From the NCBI GenBank assembly GCA_945834545.1, contig CAMAHO010000002.1, forward strand, positions 1-37,269: DNA of 37,269 nucleotides, in the 5' to 3' direction. Positions 31,207 through 37,269 of this stretch are shown here, in pieces (position 1 is the first letter of the stretch; every line of letters begins with the position of its first letter). The stretch is from an uncultured Lachnospiraceae bacterium (GTDB lineage Bacteria; Bacillota; Clostridia; Lachnospirales; Lachnospiraceae). Below the pieces are notes generated by a model that was given only the letters and a program-made list of their open reading frames with translations, was not told the origin of the DNA and ran no database searches. Position numbers and translations under genes: made by a program.

Positions 31207-34161
31207 TTATTTTTCGTTCAAAAAGACATAATACACATCCCCATACCGCTCTGTATGGACAAATCTTCCGTAATCCCGCACAGTCTTAAGGGTTCCATCC
31301 TTGCACACAATTCTGTATTCCACATAATCCAGATCCTTATCCTTGTGGATTTGCGCCTTGATTTTCTGCTGCACCAGTTCCCGGTCTTCCGGATAAATCA
31401 TACCCTCAAAGGTATTTCCGGTGAGCTGCTTAAACTCCTCTCTGTCAGCACATTGAAAAAGCCTTACCATCTCTGAGTTAAAGGAAACAATCTCGCCCGT
31501 TTCATCTGCTTTATAGATGAAAAATCCACCCGGCAATAATTCTGAAATCTCATCCACCTTACGGAGCATATCCTCAGAAATATTGTTATGCGGTCTTCTC
31601 AAGGTATGGTTGTGAACCTGATAAAAATGACTCTTGTTGCGGTACATATTCTGGTCAGCAAGGGCAACCATATGCTCCAGCTCACCGATTCTTTCCACCC
31701 ATACGCTACCTACAGCAGCTGACCGTCCTTCCTTCCAGGACTGTTCCAGTAGCTCAAGCTTTTTCTCAAACTCCTCCTTGCTGTCCTCAAAGGAAAAGAC
31801 CACAAACTCGTCCCCTCCCAATCGATAGCAGTCTGCCCCGGAAAAGACACTGCGAAGAGTGGATGAAACATCCAGAATCAGCTTATCTCCAGCCTTATGT
31901 CCATTCTTGTCATTGACAAGCTTTAATCCATTAATGTCTGCAAAAAGAATACCCAGAGGACGGGTGATTCTGTCTGCTTCCTGCTCTAATAAAGCCACAT
32001 CCTCATAGTACATTTTCCTGTTCTTAAATCCGGTTAAGGCATCCGTCTGAAGCTCTGCCACCATACTGTCATAGGTCTTCAGATGTACAAGGTTCTCAAT
32101 TCGAGTCATAAGTCGAGTGAAATTATATGGCTTTTCCAGGAAATCTGCTGCCCCTAATTGAATACACCTTTGCTCTTCCTCCTGACTGTTCATGGAGGAG
32201 GTCACAATCACCGGTATCCGGTTAAAGACCGTGTTTTTTCGAATTTCCTCCAAAAACTCATATCCATCCATAACCGGCATTTGGATGTCCAAAAGGATGG
32301 CTGTGATGCTACGGCTGTTCTTTCTGAGCACAGCGAGCCCTTCCTTTCCATTCTCAGCCGTCAGAACGGTATAGTACTCCTCCAGAATCTCCGAAAGCAT
32401 TTCTCTGTTGATCTCATTATCCTCTACAATCAGAATCGCTCTTTTGTGATCCCCTTCAGCCTCAATTTCAGTTTGCTCTGTTGCCTTTCCTTTTTCGGTG
32501 TTTCTGGCTACCAAAAGCTCAAACTCCTCCTCCGGCAAGGGCTTGGCATAAAAGTATCCCTGGGCGTGGTCGCAGCCAAGCTCGGTCAGTCTGTTCTTCT
32601 GCTCCGGTGTTTCCACACCTTCCGCAATGATATTCAAATGCATTCTGTGAGCCATATTGATAATGTCGTTCAGGATGCTTTGCTCGATGGGCTTTGCCAT
32701 CTCACTGCGAATAAAGCCCATGTCCAGCTTTAGGACATCCACCGACATCTGACCTAACATATTGAGGGAGGAGTAGCCACTTCCAAAATCATCCATTTCG
32801 ATGACAAAGCCCTGTCTTCTGAGCTCCTTCACGGTTTTCATCAGCTGCTCCGGATTCTCCGTGTAGGCACTCTCCGTAATTTCCAGGTGCAAATATGCCG
32901 GGTCCAGGCAGTAGGTCTTTACCAGCTGGCAGAAATGCTCCACCAGCTGCGTGCGATAGACATCGATTCGGGACACATTCACAGAAACCGGAACGATTCC
33001 ATAGCCCTTTTTCTGCCACTCCTGCTGTTTTTTGCAGGTATACTCCCAGACATAACTGTCCAGCTGGCTGATAAAGCCATTCTTCTCAAATAACGGAATA
33101 AACTCTCCCGGGGAGATAAAGCCCCACTCCGGGTGTACCCATCGCACTAAAGCCTCTGCTCCAATCAAGGTACCGTCGTGGAGATTGTATTTGGGTTGGA
33201 AATAGACGGTAAACTGCTCCTCTGACAGGGCTCTTTCCATGGCGTCCGTTATGGCCTGCTCCCTAAGAAGCTGATTGCGCAGAGTATCGTCATAAACTGC
33301 CACATAACAGTCATATCGCCCCTTAATGGTATCCAACATCCAAAGAGCTCTGTCACACATCAGTTCCACCGGGATATCCCTTTTGGTAATCTCATAGACC
33401 CCCAGCTTGACAACCACATTGTCCTTAAGCTCAGACCTGGTGGCCTGTCTGCCTCTGATAAAATACTCTCTTCCAATTTTCTCTTTTTCTCTATCCATGA
33501 GACAGAGGAATCTGTCCGCCGTGTAGCGGCCGCAAATGCTGCCCTTGGGCGCTCTTTTCTTTAATATGTCAGCCTCCTCCATAAGCAGCCTGTCCCCGGC
33601 TTCCCGGCCGTAGGTATCATTGTAAAGCTTGAAATTCTCTACATTACAGCTGACAATGGAGAACTCCTTCTCCGGAAACTCATCCAATTTCTCTCTGACC
33701 TTGTCGTAGAAGTACTCTTTGGTATACAAACCGGTGAGTTTATCGTATTTGAACTGGTTACTTACGCAATTATTCTCTTTTTGCCTGACAAGAGTAGCTA
33801 TTCTGTGCTTTAATGCCTCCGGCCTATAGGGCTCGACGATATAATCACAGCCGCTCCAGTCAATTACCTCCAGCTCATTTGCTTCATTGGTGATAATCAA
33901 TACCGGAATCACAGCCAGCGTCTTCTCCTTATGAAGCTCCTCTAAAAGCCCAAGAATCCTCTCCTTGGACAGACGGACATCCAAAAGGACAACACTGACC
34001 TCTTTCTCCGGGCGACTTAGGTATTCCATGGCTTCCTTCTCATCCGTCACGGCCTCTATGCTATACTCGTCCTGTAAAATTGTCTGAAGCCCTGTCCAGT
34101 TCTGTTGGTCAGCTCCAACCACTAACAACTGCTTTTTCTCATTTCTGACTTCCAATCTCAT
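31207..34161 (-). CDS. Multidomain c-di-GMP protein: REC-GGDEF(degenerate)-EAL-REC-GGDEF-PAS
   Basis: About 984 residues. Numbering from the longer TTG frame (34170), REC1 (10-128) keeps acceptor D64 but has Glu where the conserved Lys belongs (IVEPYRP). GGDEF1 (140-290) has GRYTADRF in place of GGDEF, so it is catalytically dead but may bind GTP. EAL (305-555) has EALVRW, NVS, EITES, DDFGSG and EGVET, so it looks active as a c-di-GMP phosphodiesterase. REC2 (577-695) is complete, with D628 and K680. GGDEF2 (705-865) has LGGDEFVVF at 784-792, so it should synthesise c-di-GMP; no RxxD inhibition site precedes it (SGAD instead). A PAS domain (about 880-987) ends the protein. I prefer the ATG at 34161 behind GAGG. 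It may switch between making and breaking c-di-GMP. Confidence 0.92.
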   Translation of the reverse strand: MRLEVRNEKKQLLVVGADQQNWTGLQTILQDEYSIEAVTDEKEAMEYLSRPEKEVSVVLLDVRLSKERILGLLEELHKEKTLAVIPVLIITNEANELEVIDWSGCDYIVEPYRPEALKHRIATLVRQKENNCVSNQFKYDKLTGLYTKEYFYDKVREKLDEFPEKEFSIVSCNVENFKLYNDTYGREAGDRLLMEEADILKKRAPKGSICGRYTADRFLCLMDREKEKIGREYFIRGRQATRSELKDNVVVKLGVYEITKRDIPVELMCDRALWMLDTIKGRYDCYVAVYDDTLRNQLLREQAITDAMERALSEEQFTVYFQPKYNLHDGTLIGAEALVRWVHPEWGFISPGEFIPLFEKNGFISQLDSYVWEYTCKKQQEWQKKGYGIVPVSVNVSRIDVYRTQLVEHFCQLVKTYCLDPAYLHLEITESAYTENPEQLMKTVKELRRQGFVIEMDDFGSGYSSLNMLGQMSVDVLKLDMGFIRSEMAKPIEQSILNDIINMAHRMHLNIIAEGVETPEQKNRLTELGCDHAQGYFYAKPLPEEEFELLVARNTEKGKATEQTEIEAEGDHKRAILIVEDNEINREMLSEILEEYYTVLTAENGKEGLAVLRKNSRSITAILLDIQMPVMDGYEFLEEIRKNTVFNRIPVIVTSSMNSQEEEQRCIQLGAADFLEKPYNFTRLMTRIENLVHLKTYDSMVAELQTDALTGFKNRKMYYEDVALLEQEADRITRPLGILFADINGLKLVNDKNGHKAGDKLILDVSSTLRSVFSGADCYRLGGDEFVVFSFEDSKEEFEKKLELLEQSWKEGRSAAVGSVWVERIGELEHMVALADQNMYRNKSHFYQVHNHTLRRPHNNISEDMLRKVDEISELLPGGFFIYKADETGEIVSFNSEMVRLFQCADREEFKQLTGNTFEGMIYPEDRELVQQKIKAQIHKDKDLDYVEYRIVCKDGTLKTVRDYGRFVHTERYGDVYYVFLNEK

Positions 34162-34198
34162 CCACCTCAATTCTCTTTCCCCATAGGTACTTCCACTC

Positions 34199-34386
34199 CT
34201 ATTTCAAAGGAGTGGAAGCCAGCATCTCAAACTGGTTTCGCACCTTCAAAAAACAATCTATCAACTTCGGTGAAAATACCCTGCCTTCAAGCCTTCCTCA
34301 ATCTCCTGTATTTGATTTTTCGAAAATCCCTTGTCTTTCAGTTGAAGTCTCACTGCGTCCATCTTGTATCCTGCCCGGTGATTGCT
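34199..34386 (-). pseudogene. Decayed remnant, possibly the tail of an HD-GYP protein
   Basis: No intact gene fills the 260 nt between the HPt and GGDEF-EAL genes, but two frames read well in sequence. The first gives HRAGYKMDAVRLQLKDKGFS, continuing with KNQIQEIEEGLKAG; a one-base shift at the GGG near 34280 continues as VFSPKLIDCFLKVRNQFEML before a TAG at 34199. The combined string resembles the end of the HD-GYP domain in the neighbouring protein (EEIKKGMGTQFDPKIAQIML). I read it as a frameshifted fragment. A small chance ORF cannot be excluded. Confidence 0.4.
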
Positions 34387-34429
34387 TTAGCTTCTTTGTT
34401 TTCTCCTATCTCGGATTTATGTACCAACT

Positions 34430-34795
34430 TTAGTCTAACTGCTTTATTGCTTCCGTTACGGTTTGATATTCTTCCTTCACCTGCTGCAAAATCGCCTCAC
34501 AGGTTTCCTTGTCTACCTGTTCCTCGGTTTCTTTTCCACGCAAGCACTCAGTCAGTACAGATGCCGATTCCCCCAGTCTCTGAAACCCCAGATTAAAGCA
34601 GACCCCCTTTAAGGAGTGTGCACCGCGAAACGCTTCTTGGTACTGCCCCTGCTCATATGCCTTGCACAGGAGTTCAAAGCTCGGGTCAGCCAGAAACTTA
34701 ACCACAAACTTTCGAATTAACTCTTCCTTTGAGATACGGCTCTTAACAGCCTCCAAATCTCCGCCTACTGCCTCATAAAATGCTTTCAATTCCAT
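34430..34795 (-). CDS. Free-standing HPt phosphotransfer protein
   Basis: 121 residues forming one HPt four-helix bundle. The phosphorylatable His is in GAHSLKGVCFNLGF (about residues 57-70), with the usual small and Gly residues around it. It would shuttle phosphate between the hybrid kinase receiver and the receivers on the c-di-GMP enzymes or the single-domain regulator. It is the first gene after the operon promoter, with GGGGAG ahead of the ATG. It carries no other domain. Confidence 0.88.
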   Translation of the reverse strand: MELKAFYEAVGGDLEAVKSRISKEELIRKFVVKFLADPSFELLCKAYEQGQYQEAFRGAHSLKGVCFNLGFQRLGESASVLTECLRGKETEEQVDKETCEAILQQVKEEYQTVTEAIKQLD

Positions 34796-34834
34796 ACATA
34801 TACACTCCCCACATAAAAAAACTTATTTGGACAA

Positions 34835-34862
34835 ATTATAACATATATTATGCAATTTTCAA
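34835..34862 (-). promoter_or_regulatory. Promoter of the signalling operon
   Basis: TTGAAA (34857-34862), 16-nt spacer, perfect TATAAT (34835-34840) on the minus strand, about 40 nt upstream of the HPt start codon. Confidence 0.75.
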
Positions 34863-34891
34863 ATACTCCTGTTTGGGAGTTACGTCCGTAG

Positions 34892-34941
34892 CAAAAAAAA
34901 TCTACGGATATACTCCTGAAATCTCAGGAACTATCCGTAGA
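34892..34941 (-). terminator. Intrinsic terminator of the ptsI-deoR unit
   Basis: TCTACGGATA / TATCCGTAGA with an inner TCCTGA/TCAGGA, followed by eight T on the minus strand. It lies about 45 nt past the DeoR stop and separates that unit from the signalling promoter. Confidence 0.92.
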
Positions 34942-34987
34942 CATAAATGAATTTCCTTAAACTCCTATATTGGGATTGTGTGCTTAC

Positions 34988-35734
34988 CTAAGGAACCACG
35001 ATGATGTTCCGGCAGTTCGCATAGTGGCCGGTGGGGGCAGTATTGGTGAGGATAGTAGCCTCCTCAAATGCCGCAAAGGTGACTGCTGAGGTCTTGCGGA
35101 ACTTATCCTCGTCGGCCAGCACATAGCCAATCGCACAGTGACCTAAGGCTGCTGATTTGGTGAGGGCTTCGCTCTGGTCAGGGGTTGTGAAACCGTTTTG
35201 TCGACTCACACCGTTGGTGCCAAAAAAGCCCTTGGTGAAATGATATCTTCCAATGTCTAAAAGAGCCTGGGCTCCTATGATAGCTTCCGTGATGGCCTTA
35301 AGTTCTCCGCCAATCATAATGACCTTTAAGCCCTTTTGCGCCATCTTCCTGCCATGAGCAACCGCATTTGTCACGTAGGTAGCCTCCTTGCAGGTCAAAA
35401 ACTCTATCATGCACTCCGTGGTCGTCCCGGCATCCAGATACACGAAATCCTCCGGACCGATGAGAGAAGCCGCATAACGGGCAATTCTTTTCTTCTCGTC
35501 CATGTTGACTTCAAGTTTCTGCATCATGGAAAGTTCTGTGGTGGTAACTCCTCCTTCCATGGCGATGGCGCCGCCAAACACCTTGGTCAGCTTCCCTGCC
35601 TTGTCCAAATCTGTCAGGTCCCTTCGGGCCGTGGATTCGGAAATCCCGAATTTCTCCCTAAGCTCCGATACCGTGATACTTCCCTTCTCATTGACCAGAT
35701 TCAGAATCAACTCCTGTCTGTGCTCTGTTAGCAT
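34988..35734 (-). CDS. DeoR/GlpR-family transcriptional repressor
   Basis: 248 residues from the ATG at 35734; the GGAGGCGTAGT ribosome site lies in the end of ptsI. The N-terminal winged helix has LTEHRQELILNLVNEKGSIT, VSELREKFGISESTARRDL and KVFGGA. The sugar-phosphate sensor domain has YLDAGTTTECM (about 107-117), YVTNAVAHG and GTNGVSRQNGFTTPD. DeoR proteins of this kind respond to phosphorylated sugars. The gene starts one base after the ptsI stop, so the repressor is coupled to the PTS enzyme I. Which sugar it senses is not evident; no transport gene is adjacent inside the window. Confidence 0.93.
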   Translation of the reverse strand: MLTEHRQELILNLVNEKGSITVSELREKFGISESTARRDLTDLDKAGKLTKVFGGAIAMEGGVTTTELSMMQKLEVNMDEKKRIARYAASLIGPEDFVYLDAGTTTECMIEFLTCKEATYVTNAVAHGRKMAQKGLKVIMIGGELKAITEAIIGAQALLDIGRYHFTKGFFGTNGVSRQNGFTTPDQSEALTKSAALGHCAIGYVLADEDKFRKTSAVTFAAFEEATILTNTAPTGHYANCRNIIVVP

Positions 35735-35735
35735 A

Positions 35736-37269
35736 CTACGCCTCCACAATCGTCTTTTTCATTGGTAAAATGCATCCCGGCGAAACAGAAAACTCATCGA
35801 TTCCCATGTCCAAAAACTCCTTGGTCAGACTCATGTCTGCCCCAAGCTCACCACAGATACCCACCCAGATACCCGCCTTGTGTGCACTCTGTGCCACCAT
35901 GCGAATCATCTTTAGGATAGCCGGATGATGGGGATCATAGAAGCTGTCCAGATTGGGATTCTGCCTGTCAACCGCTAAGGTGTACTGACTTAGGTCATTG
36001 GTTCCGATGCTAAAGAAGTCCACTTCCTTTGCAAGCTCTTCACTCTCCATCACTGCTGCCGGCGTCTCAATCATAATGCCGGAGGAGGGATTTCCGAAGG
36101 CGATTCCCTGCTCTGTAAGCTCTGCCTTGACTTCCTCCTCGATTTCCCGAATCTTCTTCACTTCCCACAAGCTTGTAATCATAGGATACATTATAGCCAG
36201 ATTACCATATGCGCCGGCGCGATACAAGGCTCTGAGCTGTGTTTTAAAAACTTCCGGTCTTGTGAGGCAGATTCTGATTGCCCGATATCCCAGTGCCGGA
36301 TTTTCCTCCTGCTCCAGTCCAAAATAGCTGCAGGTTTTGTCAGCACCGATATCCAGTGTACGGATAATGACCTGCTTGCCGGCCATGGTTTCCAAAACTG
36401 TTTTATAAATCTGAAACTGCTCCTCCTCCGTGGGATAGGTATCCTTTTCCAAATAGAGAAATTCACTGCGAAACAGCCCAATACCGGCGGCATCGTTTTC
36501 CAGCACCAGTGCCAAATCCTTGATATTTCCGATGTTGGCATAGAGCTTGATCTTCTTGCCCTCCCGGGTAACCGCATCCTTCCCCTTTAACTCATTCAGG
36601 AGTTCTTTCTGCCGTCTCTCCTCAGCCTGTTTCCTTGTCATCTCCGCCAAAAGAGCCTCCTCCGGCTCCACATAAAAGCGTCCTGTGTTGCCGTCTACGA
36701 TGCCAAGCTTCCCGTCAAACTCCTCCGTAATGGAAAGCTTGGTGCTGACAAGAGCGGGAATTCCCATAGTCCGAGCCAAGATAGCTGTGTGGGAATTTAA
36801 GGATCCTTGAACGGTGACAAAGGACAGAACCTTGTCCTTGTCCATCTGGACCGTTTCCGAGGGAGCCAGGTCCTCTGCCAGAATGATCACCGGTTCCTCC
36901 ATGGAGAGTCCATTTCCGCCTTCTCCTGCCAGCACAGACAAAAGTCTCTCGGAGATATCCTTCACATCAGCAGCCCTTCCGCGCATATACTCATCATCCA
37001 TAGCCGCAAATACCTGTGCCAGATTGTCGCCGGTAGTGGCTACTGCATACTCTGCATTTACCATCTGGGTGTCAATGATATTGTACACAGACTCGGCGTA
37101 TCCATCGTCCTCCAACATCATCTGGTGGATTTCAAAGATGGCAGCATTGGCCTCCCCTACCTCCACCAAAGCCTTTTCGTAAAGTACCTGAAGCTGTTCC
37201 TGGGCCTTCTTGACCGCCTCCTTAAATCGCTTCTTTTCCTCCTCAGGCTCCTGTATTTTGACACGTTTC
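35736..37269 (-). CDS. ptsI: PTS enzyme I (phosphoenolpyruvate-protein phosphotransferase), N-terminus cut by window edge
   Basis: The frame is open to the window edge; about 510 C-terminal residues are seen of an expected 540-570. The phospho-His site reads GSLNSHTAILARTMGIPALV, the PEP-binding domain has GLFRSEFLYL, RTLDIGADK, NPALGYRAIR, MYPMI, GIMIETPAA and FFSIGTNDLSQYTLAVDR, and the active-site Cys lies in VGICGELGA. It moves phosphate from PEP to HPr, feeding all sugar PTSs, including possibly the lone EIIC at the other end of this window. The motif before the active His is GSLNSH rather than the common GGRTSH, a mild variation. HPr (ptsH) is expected upstream but is not in the window. 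Confidence 0.95.
   Translation of the reverse strand, partial: KRVKIQEPEEEKKRFKEAVKKAQEQLQVLYEKALVEVGEANAAIFEIHQMMLEDDGYAESVYNIIDTQMVNAEYAVATTGDNLAQVFAAMDDEYMRGRAADVKDISERLLSVLAGEGGNGLSMEEPVIILAEDLAPSETVQMDKDKVLSFVTVQGSLNSHTAILARTMGIPALVSTKLSITEEFDGKLGIVDGNTGRFYVEPEEALLAEMTRKQAEERRQKELLNELKGKDAVTREGKKIKLYANIGNIKDLALVLENDAAGIGLFRSEFLYLEKDTYPTEEEQFQIYKTVLETMAGKQVIIRTLDIGADKTCSYFGLEQEENPALGYRAIRICLTRPEVFKTQLRALYRAGAYGNLAIMYPMITSLWEVKKIREIEEEVKAELTEQGIAFGNPSSGIMIETPAAVMESEELAKEVDFFSIGTNDLSQYTLAVDRQNPNLDSFYDPHHPAILKMIRMVAQSAHKAGIWVGICGELGADMSLTKEFLDMGIDEFSVSPGCILPMKKTIVEA

Overview
The window reads as part of the chromosome of a low-to-mid GC Gram-positive anaerobe of the Clostridia, most likely a Lachnospiraceae gut commensal. 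The evidence is the GSIII-type glutamine synthetase, the Amt-PII fusion, AGGAGG-type ribosome binding sites and the gene content; the genus cannot be resolved by eye. All recognised genes lie on the minus strand, so transcription runs from high to low coordinates. Both ends are cut inside genes (ptsI at the right, a pseI-like gene at the left).

Right end (about 34.9-37.3 kb): PTS enzyme I followed by a DeoR/GlpR repressor, closed by a strong terminator. Next (23.4-34.9 kb) is a signalling block starting at a clear promoter: a free HPt protein, a decayed remnant that may be an HD-GYP tail, a REC-GGDEF*-EAL-REC-GGDEF-PAS protein, an ABC-F ATPase, a membrane HD-GYP-REC protein, a membrane hybrid histidine kinase with REC and HPt, a DegV protein and a single-domain receiver. 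It looks like one multistep phosphorelay wired to cyclic di-GMP turnover. A DHH phosphoesterase gene with its own promoter follows.

Centre (2.8-21.9 kb): a dense glutamine-economy region. purF-carA-carB, a small XRE regulator, glnN (GSIII), an amt-glnK fusion, and pyrG-gltB-gltD together take up ammonium, make glutamine, recycle it to glutamate, and spend it on purines, carbamoyl phosphate and CTP. Three of the transcription units (purF, glnN, amt) carry a similar hairpin beginning GCAAAGGCGC close to the promoter and ahead of the first gene. I read these as a shared attenuator, perhaps controlled by an ANTAR-type antiterminator encoded elsewhere.

Left end: a REP-associated tyrosine transposase (RAYT) with several matching REP hairpins, then a stand-alone PTS EIIC and a pseudaminic-acid-synthase-like gene.

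The most unusual content is non-coding. Two elements of about 380-410 bp (15736-16117 and 21969-22380) have long inverted-repeat arms (53 bp perfect in one, 122 bp with three mismatches in the other) around a similar core of about 167 nt. The arms differ between copies, but the core has two hairpins whose stems differ by paired compensatory changes while the loops stay identical. That is direct evidence for selection on a folded nucleic acid. The arms of the second copy are made of the same REP unit that surrounds the RAYT, which suggests a mobile or REP-derived structured element.
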